Under the pieces are notes generated by a model that saw only the letters and a program-made list of their open reading frames with translations, had not been told where the DNA came from and did not search any database. A stretch of 64,000 bases of DNA, taken from Craterostigma plantagineum (Eukaryota > Streptophyta > Magnoliopsida > Lamiales > Linderniaceae). How positions within the stretch are numbered: position 1 is the first letter of the stretch; every line of letters starts with the position of its first letter. The position numbers and the translations under genes are program-made. Shown in pieces: positions 11,744 through 22,849 of this stretch. Where the stretch lies: contig JAPQWV010000017.1 of assembly GCA_027422505.1 (NCBI GenBank), forward strand, positions 19,283,501 through 19,347,500, read 5' to 3'.

Positions 11744-12760
11744 CCACTTCCTCCATCCTCATCAATCAATACACAATCCCCATCACCGAGCTCCATGATA
11801 TTCTCCTTGCCCGTCTGATAGGACTTTTCATCCGACCGCCGCAAGAAGAATCCCTCTATAGGCGATTGGTGGACCATCCTGAGCCACCGACTGACACCTG
11901 CCGAGGCCAAAGCTCCCACTCACGGCGCAGACATGACGATCCTGACAATCAGGACCCAAATGAGGGGGAGAAGAGGCCAAGGACATCAACAAGTGGCCAA
12001 GGACAAGGCTCGGGCGCCACGTAGACAAGCGCTGGAGCTGGTGAAACCCAAACACAAACCCACCAAACACAAACCACCCAAACTACCTACACCATGCACC
12101 GCACCGCCCACATCGAACCACCAGCCCTTCACCTCAGGACGCCTCCGTCCACACCACCGATCTACTCAAGCCTCTTGCTTCCGGAAGAAGAAGCAAGTGC
12201 TGCGATGCTTGTAGCTCTAGCAGCTACCCAAGCCACTCCCTCAGTCGTTCCAGACCAACCGGGACCCTCTGGACATGGCGTCAATCCAGACGAGGCCCTA
12301 GACAAGTACATCTTCGAAGGACAGTGGATGACCCATTCCATGCCCGAGGATCATCAAAGACGACGGCTTCACGACGTTCGGCGTTTTCTACAACAAGCGT
12401 TTATAGACCTCGTAATCATAGAAGACGACGAGCTTTAGGAAGGTGAAGACTACGAGCGAGATATCCCAAGGCTACCAGAGTTAATCGCTCAACAGGCGGT
12501 TCCCTCTCCAAGGCTTACGCCAGGGACCGTCCGGATCGACACGCAATGGGAAAACATCCAAATAGAAATTCCCTTCCTAGAAGAAGTTCGTGAGAATATT
12601 TGGAGGTCTCCGGACAGAGTGAAGAAGCCGAACGAGTTCGAGCTTAGAGGGATCTCTCATTGGGATCAGCAGAAGAGGATGACCTACCTCTGGATGCTGA
12701 CCAAACTAGGATCTGATGTTAGGCTGGGGATGACTAAGACAAGCCAAGAGCCATTATAAG
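11703..12760 (+). pseudogene. Element B coding region, part 3 (unknown protein)
   Basis: After another frame change near 11700 the third segment reads ITELHDILLARLIGLFIRPP, then a polar Gln/Thr/Pro stretch, then PDEALDKYIFEGQWMTHSMP and FLQQAFIDLVIIEDDEL, with stops near 12021 and 12436. Beyond the second stop the same frame still looks protein-like (WENIQIEIPFLEEVRENIWR; MTYLWMLTKLGSDVRLGM). The alternation of hydrophobic helices and low-complexity linker suggests a real, now degraded, protein. I cannot name a family. Confidence 0.5.
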
Positions 12761-12841
12761 TGTCTCTCCCCAATAAGCCAACTACTCAGCGTATACTGTG
12801 ACAAAGGAGGACTTCCAACACCTCACTACATTATCAATCGA

Positions 12842-13312
12842 GTGGACAGGACCCAAGAGGAACTGAGCGAGAGCGACCTGCCATACCTCCCTGCCGATGA
12901 AGTGTACCGTCTTTATCAGCTATACGTGGAGAAGTACAAAGGTCCTCAGAGCTTCATCAAGAAAGAACGCCTCGAAGGGCTCTACCGGTTCATGATGCGA
13001 CAAGTCAAGTACTTCGCCGCTCACGACCTTCAAATGGCGCTTGAGAGCAATATGAAGAAGGTCAACATGACCGCTCCGCTCAACAAAGGACCTGAGATCG
13101 AAGGGCTTCCCAACAATCGCGTGCACATCAGCTCAGTCCTAGGCATCACCTACCACAATCCATTAGCAAAGAAGAATAGGTTGATGCTGAAGACTGAGAT
13201 TCGTAAGTTTTGCGATGGGACGCTCAAGGTCGTCAGGAAAAACATCGAGCAGAGGTTGGAAGAAATCAATCGAGATACGATGCTGAGGATCCATAGGTTC
13301 GTGAGAGAATAG
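12842..13312 (+). CDS. Element B coding region, part 4: 156-codon ORF of unknown function
   Basis: An open frame beginning MDRTQEELSESDLPYLPADE. Protein-like sequence in the same frame lies just upstream (SVYCDKGGLPTPHYIINRVD), so the ATG is probably internal to a longer ancestral product. It is charged and helical in appearance (KYKGPQSFIKKERLEGLYRF; RNIEQRLEEINRDTMLRIHR-like end) with no zinc, catalytic or membrane motif that I can see. The same frame resumes after its stop with LEDIEERLELRITVRNVEHV, up to the polypurine tract. It is not RT, integrase or RNase H. Confidence 0.55.
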   Translation: MDRTQEELSESDLPYLPADEVYRLYQLYVEKYKGPQSFIKKERLEGLYRFMMRQVKYFAAHDLQMALESNMKKVNMTAPLNKGPEIEGLPNNRVHISSVLGITYHNPLAKKNRLMLKTEIRKFCDGTLKVVRKNIEQRLEEINRDTMLRIHRFVRE

Positions 13313-13450
13313 CCGCTCCTAATGGAACTATTAGAAGATATTGAGGAGCGACTGGAGCTAAGGATCACGGTAAGGAACGTCGAGCATGTGCTGGGTTTGC
13401 GCAGATCATATTATGCCCGACGAGGACAAACGGCGCGGAGACGCAATCAA

Positions 13451-13816
13451 GCACAAAGGGGGGATTGTAGAATACCATTTGTAATTGTGCTTGATTTCAT
13501 TAGTTGTCCTTGTAATTTGGGGCGTTTTGTATAATAGTCCTTAGATTAGGACTAGTTTGATATTTATACCAAGTTTGTTTGGTCTGAATACATGTAAGTC
13601 AATTGAGCTGAATAGAGAAAGTTTTTAGAATTGATCCGAAGGGCTTGCAATTCGATTTCTAGAGAGAGAAACAACAGTAACTTTCTCACTCTACTCAAAT
13701 TCTCTCTCTTGTTCTTCATTTGAGTTTTTCGATCGAATTCAATTGTTTATCTAAACGATCGAATTACTATAAATTCTAGCCTAGGATCGTAGAGTTGTTA
13801 ATCGTAGGACTTAACA
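13451..13816 (+). repeat. Polypurine tract and 3' LTR of element B
   Basis: AGCACAAAGGGGGGAT just before 13466 is the plus-strand primer region. The LTR (TGTAGAATACC to TTAACA) ends at 13816 and is followed by the target duplication acaaa. Confidence 0.95.
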
Positions 13817-13821
13817 ACAAA

Positions 13822-14960
13822 CATCTATATATTGGTACTGCTAGTTAGGGTAAGAGTTTCGATAGTTAAAATACATGGTACGGAAAGATATTACAAGTTA
13901 CCTACGTATGGTATTACACTAGCTAACGCTACGATACCACCATATCTATTGGTACTACAGTTATATGTATATTGGTACTGCAAATTTGGGTATAAATTTT
14001 TCAACGTCATCCGAATTATTTTTCTGGTAAAGATACTACAAGTATCCTACCCGTGGAACTACACTAGCGTATGTGTAGTACTACAAAGGTCTATATATTG
14101 GTACTGCAAATATATGTCTATTGGTACTACAAGTTAGGGTAGGGGTTTCGATAGTTAAAACACAAGGTACGGTAAGATTCTACAAGTAACCTACGTATGG
14201 TAGCGCAATTGCGAACGATATGGTATTACAAACATCTAGCTAATGATACTACAAATATATGTATATTGGTACTACAAATTAGGGTATGAGTTTCGATAAT
14301 TAAAACACATGGTACGGGAAGATATACAAGTAACCTACGTATGGTATTACACTAGCTAACGATATGGTACCACAAATATCTATTGGTACTACGAATATGT
14401 GTATTAGTACTACAAATTTGGGTATGAATTTTTTGACGCCATCCGATTTATTTTTGGTCTAGTAAAAATACTACAAGTAACCTAGTCGTGATACTACACT
14501 AGCGTATTATAAAGTACTACAAACGTCTATATATTGGTACTGCAAGTTAGGGTAGGAGTTTCGATAGTTAAAACACACGGTACGGTAAGATACTACAAGT
14601 AACCTACGTGTGGTACTACAATAATTAACATCTATCTATTGGTACTACAAACATATGTATATTGGTACTACAAATTAGGGGAGTTTCCATAGTTAAAACA
14701 CATGTACGGGAATATACTACAAGTAACCTACGTATGGTATTACACTAGCTAACGATATGGTACCACAATATCTATCTATTGGTACTACAAATATATGTGT
14801 ATTGATACTACAAATTTGCGTATGAATTTTCGACGCCATCCGAATTATTTGTCTGGTAAAGATACTACAAGTAACGTTCTTGTGGTACTACACTAGCGTA
14901 TTATACCACAAACGTCTACATATTGGTACTGCAAATATATGTATATTGGTACTACAAGCG
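13822..14960 (-). repeat. TGGTACTAC-rich repeat array, second part
   Basis: Continues the array interrupted by element B. Units of about 100-150 bp such as TATATTGGTACTACAAATTAG, GTTTCGATAGTTAAAACACA and AAGTAACCTACGTATGGTA recur about ten times. The segment around 14955-15000 (GCGTTTTTCAGGTATTATCA) is shared with the right-hand copy at about 51895-51945 in reverse complement, marking the end of the array. Confidence 0.85.
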
Positions 14961-15049
14961 TTTTTCAGGTATTATCAAAATAATTGGAGCATAAACAAGA
15001 CTCAAACAGAACCTCAACCTCATAAACATAAAAATGTCTCAGAACAAGT

Positions 15050-15320
15050 TCAGAGAACCTCAACTTCATAACAACATATCAGTCTCATCTCTAAAATCTT
15101 ACGAACATAGATAATATCATTCAAACAAGGTGGAACATAAACCAATAGAATCTCTAAGTATTGTGGAAGCCATGGAGCAACGATATGCGTCGACTTCGAC
15201 ATCGTCAAGATACCTTCCACGATCTGTAGGTCCGACAGTGTATTTATCCATGGACATTGCAACATGTACGCCACAATCCACGCCCTCCGTATTCTTCTCC
15301 CTCGTGTACGTAAATAAATA
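15050..15320 (-). pseudogene. Degraded ORF of the GTAC-array transposon, left copy
   Basis: On the minus strand this reads YMLQCPWINTLSDLQIVEGI and later PPCLNDIIYVRKILEMRLI. It is strongly similar at DNA level, with small indels that shift the frame in the middle, to 51563-51820 on the plus strand, where the same positions read YMFQCPWLKYIARPIDRGKY and PLVLNDIIKVRKILDLRLLF. Conservation of both ends of the ORF in two separate copies suggests a transposon-encoded protein or captured exon. No family recognised. Confidence 0.5.
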
Positions 15321-15773
15321 TTGAATTTACAGTACCATTAGTTATGTAATGCAGTACCAAAAACCATGAACAAACAGTACCAATTCAAATAACATATGAT
15401 ATCAAAAACCTTGAAGAAATGCACTTATCGAAGCCCTAAGCTCTACATTAACCCATAATGCCAAAAAAATCGAAAAATAAAAAATGAAGGTTACAGTAGC
15501 TCGTTCGTTCCTTCTGATGCGTTCAACAATGGTGGAAGCTTGCTCGTGGAAGCTTGCTTGTTCGCTCTCATTACACTGATATTTGAAAGTAAATTCTTGC
15601 TCGTTCGTTCGCCATCTCTCTCTCTAGTTCTCTGTTTGAAATGGTAGAAGTTGGGGTGCTGACTAATTCAATAGTTTATTGGTAAATATTTATATTTTAC
15701 AAGGCTAAAAATGTCCATTCGGTTGGTATTTGATATAAATGTTTGAAATGTGGATTTTGATGATAATTAAATG

Positions 15774-15838
15774 GTGAATGAAGAGTTAGTTGATTGATAG
15801 TTTGGAGAAAGAAAGATTTAAGTGTAGATTTGCCTATT
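15774..15838 (-). repeat. Terminal segment of the left GTAC-array transposon
   Basis: Read on the minus strand from 15838 inward: GGCAAATCTACACTTAAATC, a C/T-rich stretch, then AATCAACTAACTC. It closely matches 50836-50890 (+) and more weakly the opposite terminus at 55607-55660, which reads inward with AAATAAATCCTC and ATCAACTAACTC. Confidence 0.65.
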
Positions 15839-16477
15839 AAAAACATATGTATGGCTTCGTCTTATCATCCGCTTGGGTATACCCAAGTGGGCTTAATATT
15901 TGACATATGGCTAAGTGTGTAGAGTTAAATACACTGATTGGTATATCAACACGGGTGAATATTATCACATGTCAAATTTTGAGCCACCGGTCAACGGTCG
16001 TGATTAAATTGATTTTAAATCGTAATAAATTAATTATAGCGATTCTTCGCCACAAAATATTTCAATGTCTTAATATTGTTTAAATGTTTACTATGGAATT
16101 TATTAATTGAAGAAACATCATTGAATATATTATATATTCATTGATATTTCAGTGTTGCATTTATCTTACTATTCCACGAAGTATACAATAATGAAGTATC
16201 AACTAAACAGAAGCTCGCAAAACGTTGTGGAGCGAGTTTGAAGTTAAAGAAAAACGATTTATGTTGATTTATTAATCGTTCGATCATTCCTTCCATCCTA
16301 GAGATATATGAAGTGAACTGAACGAGTCCTTTGAGTACTTTAATAATTAAAACAAAAAGAAGGGTATGCATTGTACTTTTTAAAACATTAAACTCATTTT
16401 TTGAGAAATTCTATTTCCAAGCGTATATTTGAATTTGGATGTAAAACATGTGAGAGAAGATGAAAACTCATTTTGAG
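15839..16477. other. Spacer with a possible trace of a small-gene array unit
   Basis: No ORF. The stretch 16200-16350 (GAAGTTAAAG, TTATGTTGAT, GAGATATATGAA in order) resembles the 3' flank of small-gene copy 1 (23195-23270), so this may be the eroded end of a further array unit upstream of copy 1. The similarity is weak and judged by eye. Confidence 0.35.
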
Positions 16478-16856
16478 TAGGGTTGTCAACGGGGGTGGGG
16501 GCGGGGATCTAATCACCGTCCCCGTCCCCACGAGGCAAACGGGGAGGAAATCGTCCCCGTCCCCATCCCCGCGGGATTCTCCGCCTCGTCATTATCTTAA
16601 AAAAATCAATTTATATTATTTTATTTTGTTTAAATTATTTTTTAATATTATTTATATTATTGAAATTTAATTATATTTAAATTATTTTAATATTATTCAA
16701 AATAAATTTTAATATTATTTATATTATAATAATGTTAATTGAATATAATAAATAATGTTTTAATTATCGGGGGTCCCCACCCCGTGGGGGTAGAATAGCG
16801 GGGATTCCCCGTCTTATTCGGGCGGGATCCTCGCCCCGTCCGCATTTACATCCCTA
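16478..16856. mobile_element. hAT-type MITE, 379 bp
   Basis: A perfect 8-bp target duplication attttgag (16470-16477 and 16857-16864) flanks an element starting TAGGGTTGTCAACGGGG and ending CATTTACATCCCTA. The subterminal arms are G- and C-rich (CCCCGTCCCC); the core is very AT-rich. It has no coding capacity and is of the same type as the element at 28766-29897. Confidence 0.92.
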
Positions 16857-16864
16857 ATTTTGAG

Positions 16865-17490
16865 TTTATGTTTGGGGTACGGTTAAAGTACTTTTAGTCT
16901 ACTTTTTGGATTTTTGGGTCTCGTTCGGAGATGATCTAATACAGCAGTCAAAGCTTTATCAATCAACTGCTCCCAATACACTAGTAATCAACAAGATTGT
17001 TTAAACGGATAATGTAGTATTTTTTCACACTCAAATACATGTGCATATAAAAATATATCATATTAATTTTGTTGAAAACATTAATAAAAATTATAATTTG
17101 AATGTACAGTTTATGAAAATTTATTTATAATATTATTCGTTAAAAATAGAGAAATTAAAATGAGAATATAAAATTACATATTAAATTGGGAGGTTATGAC
17201 AAAAGATATGGGTGATTTCTTTTAATTTTATTAATTGATTTGCTAAAATAAATTTAAATTGACAGATCAATCGTGTAATGGTTTATAGCCAGCCTTGAGG
17301 CTATAGAATAGATACTAACTTGGATATTGCGTTAGTGAAATCTCAAAAATTTATTTTAGGATGTTGACTTTATGAAACAAAATTATTTGTTTGGCAAAAT
17401 CCAGCTGCATTATTAATTTTCAAATCTTACTGATTTTTCCAGGTATGATTAAAATCTATCCTGAGGCACTGACCATGTATAATCATTCCC
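16865..17490. other. Spacer upstream of small-gene copy 1
   Basis: AT-rich, no ORF. Its right part (about 17440-17480, ATTAAAATCTATCCTGAGGCAC) matches upstream DNA of copies 3 and 5, so it belongs to the repeated array unit. The rest shows nothing I recognise. Confidence 0.5.
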
Positions 17491-17497
17491 TAATCCC

Positions 17498-17507
17498 CAT
17501 AAATACC
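17498..17507 (+). promoter_or_regulatory. TATA box of small-gene copy 1
   Basis: CATAAATACC lies about 85 bases before the ATG. The paralogous positions carry TATAAATACC in copy 3 (31441) and CTATAAATATC in copy 5 (about 50794), a conserved core promoter across the array. Confidence 0.6.
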
Positions 17508-17783
17508 GCCTTCTGAACCTCAATCTAAACACCAAGACGAAAAAGCAAATACACAGTCTTTAACAACCATACCTATATATATCATGGTTTTCCCAACATT
17601 TGTTACCACCAAGAAAATATTTTACTACAACTTTTATCCTTCCAAGACCGAAGAAGATGCTGGTGGGAGCCCCAATGGCGCCCCAAAAAAGTATGATAGA
17701 GTCCTTGCAGAGAGTCGTGATTTATATCCACCTCCATGTCCGAGTGACCCTGAGTGGCCTTGGTACATTGTGAGAATCATAGG

Positions 17784-18272
17784 TGTTGATATTGACCTTT
17801 GCATTACCTACCGTCCAAAGCACACATGCTTTGGAAAGTCATAGTTGAAAGAAAGAGACGTAAGGCTAATTTAGTGTGCGGCAGCTTTGCTTTGTCAAAT
17901 GTCTACGCCTATTTTTGAGACTTGAATTGCTCGTGTTTAGACGAGCGATTAGAGGCAAATTCCATCTATAAATAGCAGAGCTCTCATCGAAGGAAATAAA
18001 CACACCACAGCCATACAGATCTTCTCCTCTTCGGTTATTTTCTGTAGCCTACTCCTTATATTATTGTAGCTGTTTTTGTACCACGTCAGTGTACGTGTTT
18101 GTAATCTCTCCTCATAATAAAGAAGTTCTACCCTCCGGCCCGTGGACGTAGGTCATTCTGACCGAACCACGTAAATCTCGTGTCACTGTCCAAATATTAT
18201 TTTCGTCTCTTTTATTTATTATCGTCATTTTTCGGGCAAAATAATTATCGGGGATTTCCGCATATCCTAACA
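17784..18272 (+). repeat. 5' LTR of element C
   Basis: Runs from TGTTGATATTGACC to ATCCTAACA. A TATA box (CTATAAATAGC, about 17967) and a downstream AATAAAG (about 18116) fit LTR promoter and polyadenylation roles. Confidence 0.96.
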
Positions 18273-18275
18273 AAT

Positions 18276-18287
18276 TGGTATCAGAGC
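18276..18287 (+). other. Primer binding site of element C
   Basis: TGGTATCAGAGC, initiator Met tRNA complement, three bases after the LTR. Confidence 0.94.
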
Positions 18288-18312
18288 CAACCCCGATTTA
18301 TTTTTAGCCACC

Positions 18313-18792
18313 ATGACGATAACAAAAATGTCAATTGAAAAGTTCGACCGAAACGTCAACTTTGCAATGTGGAGTCTCAAGATGGAGGCCATACTCATTC
18401 AAGACGGTTGCGAGGTGGCGCTTGAAGGCGCAAAGAAGAAACCAACCGAAATGAAGGACGATCAATTTAATGAATTGGACAAGAAAGCCAGATCGGCTAT
18501 TATATTAAATCTCTCTTACGAGGTTTTACAAGAAGTTGCCACGGAGACGACGGCCATGGGTATGTGGGATGCGTTAAAAGCTATCTACATGAAGAAGACA
18601 AAGGAGAACCGGCTTTATTTAAAGCAGAAGCTATACAGTATGAAAATGACGGAAGGTACTTCTATTCTCTCGCATCTCGATAAATTCGATTCTATCATTA
18701 TTGATTTGGCGAACGTAGAAGTTAAAGTGACGGAAAGATCAGGCCATAATATTGTTGTGTTCCCTTCCCTCGTCTTTAAAGCATTTTCGTGA
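18313..18792 (+). pseudogene. gag N-terminal half, element C
   Basis: Starts at the ATG in ccaccATGACG. IEKFDRNVNFAMWSLKMEAI and MWDALKAIYMKKTKENRLYL are standard Tork-type copia gag (UBN2). Around 18735-18755 the frame shifts, so the last codons ([18 protein letters not shown]) are nonsense and gag continues in the next frame. Confidence 0.9.
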
Positions 18793-20275
18793 CACCATAA
18801 TCTATGGGAAAGATACGATATTGTATGCTAGTGTCAAATCTGCTTTACAATCGAAAGAACAGATAGACATGGATATTACGGGAGAAACAAGTGGTAGCCA
18901 GGCAGAAGGTCTGTTTGCACGGGGAAGACCAGAACGTAGAGATGCTGAAAGTAGCAGATCTAAAGAAAGGTCGAAATCCAGGTACAGAAATAAAGTCTGT
19001 AATTTTTGCAAGAAAAAGGGACACATTAAAGCTGATTGTTTTAAATTAAAAAATAAGGAGAAAAATAATCAGCAATTTAATAAACCCGCCGAAGCTAGTT
19101 TAGCTGCTGATGAGAGCGATGGAACAATTTTTGTAGCAACTGCAAATATTGTTAGGTCTGATAATGAGTGGATCTTAGATTCGGGTTGTTCTTACCACAT
19201 AAGTCGGAGTCGGGATTATTTTTCCACATATGAAAAATTTGATGGTGGATATGTTTTAATGGAAAATGATGCTCCGTGTAAAGTTGTTGGTAAAGGCACA
19301 GTTAGGATCAAGATGTTTGACGGAATCATCCGAACCCTCACAGAAGTCAGACATGTTCCAGATATGAAGAGAAATCTTGTCTCTTTAGGCACACTTGAAT
19401 CTCAAGGGTGCAGGTTCTCAGGTGAAGGTGGAGTTTTGAAGATTGCTAGAGGTGCCCTTGTCGTGATGAAAGCTTGCAGGTCTGGAAATTTATATATTTT
19501 GCAGGGAACTACTGTTACAGGTTCCGCTGCAGTTTTGACATCCCCGGAGGTTGATACCACGAGATTATGGCATATTCGACTTGGACACATGGGAGAAAAA
19601 GGCTTGACGATTTTAAGCAAGCGGGGCCTACTTTGCGGTCAAAATACTGGTAAGATGGACTTTTGCGAACATTGTATTTTCGGGAAGCAGAAACGAGTCA
19701 GCTTCAATTCGCCAGCTGTCCACAGAACGAAAGGTACTTTGGACTATATTCATTCTGATGTATGGGGTCCCTCTCGTGTTCCGTCCAAAGGTGGTGCAAG
19801 ATATATGTTAACTTTCATCGATGATTTTTCGAGGAAAGTGTGGGTCTATTTTCTTAAACAGAAGAGTGATGTTTTCCTAACGTTTAAACAATGGAAAGCT
19901 TTGATTGAAAAGCAGACAGGAAAACAGATCAAGCGGTTGCTGACAGATAATGGCTTAGAATTTTATGGAAGTGAGTTCAACGAATTTTGCAAGAATGAAG
20001 GTATTGCTCGACATCACACTGTTCGAATGACGCCTCAACAAAATGGTGTTGCCGAGCGCATGAACCGGACGCTTCTAGAGAGAGCTCGATGTATGATCTC
20101 CAACGCTGGGTTGACAAATGATTTTTGGGCTGAAGCTATCGCCGCAGCATGTTATATTGTCAACCGCTCACCGTGTTCACCGATCAATTTCAAGACTCCT
20201 GAGGAAGTATGGTCAGGTACTCCTGCTGATTATTCCAACTTAAGAATATTTGGTGTCCAGCTTATATGCACGTAA
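18752..20275 (+). pseudogene. gag C-terminus, protease and integrase, element C
   Basis: Resumes gag ([20 protein letters not shown]), then the CCHC knuckle [14 protein letters not shown] (about 19000-19041), protease active site [10 protein letters not shown] (about 19170), GAG-pre-integrase ([13 protein letters not shown]) and integrase core: first Asp in HSDVWGP (about 19751), second in TDNGLEF (about 19944), then [13 protein letters not shown] one-base deletion in the codons for the IFGCPAY-type motif near 20262 ends the frame. Confidence 0.92.
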
Positions 20276-21924
20276 ACGAGGGAAAGTTAGAGCCTAGAGC
20301 TAAAAAGTGTATTTTTCTCGGTTACGCTTCAGGGGTGAAAGGATATAGATTATATAATCCTGATCTCAAGTCACCCAAATTTATAATTAGCAGAGATGTT
20401 ACTTTCGACGAGTCTTCTATGTTGCATCCTTCGAAAGAGTCTACTAATTCTTCTAATGAAGAAAAGAAGGATAGTGTACACAGCGAGGTGGAGCTCGAGA
20501 TCAACAAAGATCCTTCAAATGATCCTACTACGAGTTCAACAGATCAAGAGGACCAGACAGAACCTGATTCAGATACTGTTGAAGATGAAAGTACCGAGCA
20601 GGAATATTCTATAGCCAGAGATAGGGAGAGACGGGAGATTCGACTACCACAACGGTACGTGAATTTAGTTTCGTATGCTTTATCAGTGGCGCAAGAAACA
20701 GGTGGAGGCGACGAACCTTCTACCTATTCGGAGGCTATAAGCGATGATAATTCTGATAAGTGGCTGGTAGCGATGAATGAAGAAATGGAGTCTCTGCACA
20801 AGAATGGTACGTGGATTCTTGTGCCGCCGCCGAAGAAGAAAATAGTCGGATGTAAGTGGGTCTTCAAAAAGAAAGAAGGTATATCCGGTTCTGACGATGC
20901 TAGGTATAAGGCACGATTAGTCGCGAAAGGCTATAGTCAGGTACAAGGTGTTGATTTTAATGATGTATTCTCACCTGTCGTTAGACATAGCTCTATTCGT
21001 GTATTACTTGCATTCGTTGCCATGCATGATTTGGAGTTAGAACAGCTTGACGTCAAGACGGCATTCCTACATGGCGATTTAGATGAACAGATTTATATGA
21101 AGCAACCTGAAGGCTTCATAGTTGAAGGCAAGGAAGATCAAGTTTGTTTACTGAAGAAATCCTTATATGGATTAAAGCAGTCTCCAAGACAGTGGTACAA
21201 ACGGTTTGATTCTTTCATGTTGGGTCATGGTTTCTCCAGGAGCGAGTATGATAGTTGTGTTTACTTCCGGAAGTTAAATGACAGTTCGTTCATTTATCTA
21301 TTGTTATATGTTGATGACATGCTCATTGCGGCTAAGAATCTTGCAGAAATTCACCAGTTGAAGGCCTTATTGAATGGTGAATTTGAGATGAAAGATTTGG
21401 GAGCAGCTAAGAAGATTCTTGGTATGGAGATTAGACGTGATAGAGGAGTTGGTAAGTTACACCTGACCCAGGAAAGTTACCTCAAGAAGGTTTTGGAGAG
21501 ATTTGGCATGAGCGATGCCAAACCAGTCAGCACTCCTCTTGCTAGCCATTTTAGGCTAAGCGCTGCTCAGTCACCATCATCAGATGAGGAAGAAGCGTAT
21601 ATGGCACGAGTTCCTTACTCGAGTGCAGTCGGCAGTATTATGTATGCAATGGTATGTACACGTCCTGATATTTCACAGGCTGTTAGTGTTGTTAGCAAGT
21701 ATATGGCTAATCCAGGAAAAGAACACTGGCAAGCAGTGAAGTGGATTCTCAGATACTTGAAGGGTACTCTAAGCTTTTGTTTCGAGTTTGGCAGAAACAG
21801 TGATACTCTCGTTGGCTTCGTTGATTCAGATTACGCAGGTGATCTCGATAACGATCTCTTACTGGTTATGTATTTTCTATTGGAGGTTGTGCAGTTAGCT
21901 GGAAAGCTACTCTACAGCATGTAG
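20266..21924 (+). pseudogene. Integrase C-terminus, RT and part of RNase H, element C
   Basis: Continues after the one-base shift with [20 protein letters not shown], an acidic linker, then RT (NGTWILVPPPKKKIVGCKWV; catalytic YVDDM at 21306-21320) and the first RNase H block ([12 protein letters not shown]). A small deletion at about 21855 shifts the frame within the conserved DNRRST-type stretch, so the last residues are missense. Confidence 0.92.
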
Positions 21925-22274
21925 TGGCATTATCTACTACTGAAGCAGAATACATGGCAATTACTGACGCAATCAAGGAAGCATTATGGTTGACAGGGTT
22001 ATTCAGTGAATTAACTCAGAATCAGGGAGTTATTACGATTTTCTGTGATAGTCAAAGTGCGATTCATTTGACTAAGGATCAGATGTATCACGAAAGGACT
22101 AAGCATATTGACGTTAAGTATCATTTTATTCGTGATATCATTGCAGATAAGAAGGTGTTTATCAAGAAGATTAACACAAAGGATAATCCTGCGGATTTAT
22201 TTACGAAGGCTCTTCCAGTTTCCAAGTTCAAGCACTGCTTGGACTTGATTGGTGTTTTAAAAATGGTGAACTAG
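21861..22274 (+). pseudogene. RNase H remainder, element C
   Basis: The frame carrying [29 protein letters not shown] and [13 protein letters not shown] completes the copia RNase H domain, then [20 protein letters not shown] ends the polyprotein at 22274. It has no start of its own and is separated from RT by a frameshift. Confidence 0.88.
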
Positions 22275-22360
22275 CCCGTCGGGGCTAAGGTCGGAGGGAG
22301 ATAAAGGTATTGTAAATTAAGATGGAGTAATTTATGGAATCAAAGGTCAAGGTGGAGATT

Positions 22361-22849
22361 TGTTGATATTGACCTTTGCATTACCTACCGTCCAAAGCAC
22401 ACATGCTTTGAAAAGTCATAGTTGGAAGAAAGAGACGTAAGGCTAATTTAGTGTGCGGCAGCTTTGCTTTGTCAAATGTGTACGCCTATTTTTGAGACTT
22501 GAATTGCTCGTGTTTAGACGAGCGATTAGAGGCAAATTCCATCTATAAATAGCAGAGCTCTCATCGAAGGAAATAAACACACCACAGCCATACAGATCTT
22601 CTCCTCTCCGGTTATTTTCTGTAGCCTACTCCTTATATTATTGTAGCTGTTTTTGTACCACGTTAGTGTACGTGTTTGTAATCTCTCCACATAATAAAGA
22701 AGTTCTACCCTCCGGCCCGTGGACGTAGGTCATTCTGACCGAACCACGTAAATCTCGTGTCACTGTCCAAATATTATTTTCGTCTCTTTTATTTATTATC
22801 GTCATTTTTCGGGCAAAATAATTATCGGGGATTTCCGCATATCCTAACA
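22361..22849 (+). repeat. 3' LTR of element C
   Basis: 489 bp, differing from the 5' LTR at about six positions, followed by the target duplication atagg and then the second half of small-gene copy 1. Confidence 0.96.

Larger units (their letters stand above)
8520..13816 (+). mobile_element. Non-autonomous Ty1/copia element with gag but no pol (element B)
   Basis: LTRs of 347 bp (8520-8866) and 351 bp (13466-13816) bound a 4.6-kb interior. A perfect 5-bp target duplication, acaaa, lies at 8515-8519 and 13817-13821, so the element sits inside the GTAC-array repeat. The LTRs differ by about eight substitutions and two 2-bp indels by my count (about 2.3%). The interior has a tRNA-iMet primer site, a long leader, a copia-type gag, then about 2.8 kb of former coding sequence without protease, integrase, RT or RNase H motifs. 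It must have relied on another element's enzymes, as TR-GAG and LARD-type elements do. Confidence 0.93.
6070..15838 (-). mobile_element. GTAC-array DNA transposon, left copy (minus orientation), interrupted by a copia element
   Basis: The same organisation occurs in reverse complement at 50836-55660: a terminal segment (here 15774-15838, there 50836-50900), a conserved ORF-like segment (here 15050-15320), then kilobases of TGGTACTAC-rich repeats. Read inward from 15838, the end starts GGCAAATCTACACTTAAATC, matching the left end of the right-hand copy. The other terminus is not found: similarity fades at about 6070, so this copy is probably truncated. Without the nested copia it is about 4.5 kb. 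Superfamily is uncertain; a MULE-like element is my best guess from the termini. Confidence 0.65.
17784..22849 (+). mobile_element. Ty1/copia LTR retrotransposon, Tork-like (element C), inserted in small-gene copy 1
   Basis: Both LTRs are 489 bp (17784-18272 and 22361-22849), flanked by a perfect target duplication atagg (17779-17783 and 22850-22854). I count six substitutions between the LTRs (about 1.2%). The interior has a tRNA-iMet primer site, gag, protease, integrase, RT, RNase H and a polypurine tract (about 22343-22360, AAGGTCAAGGTGGAGATT). Three frameshifts, near 18745, 20262 and 21855, break the polyprotein, so it is not autonomous now. It interrupts a coding sequence after codon 66. 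Confidence 0.96.
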
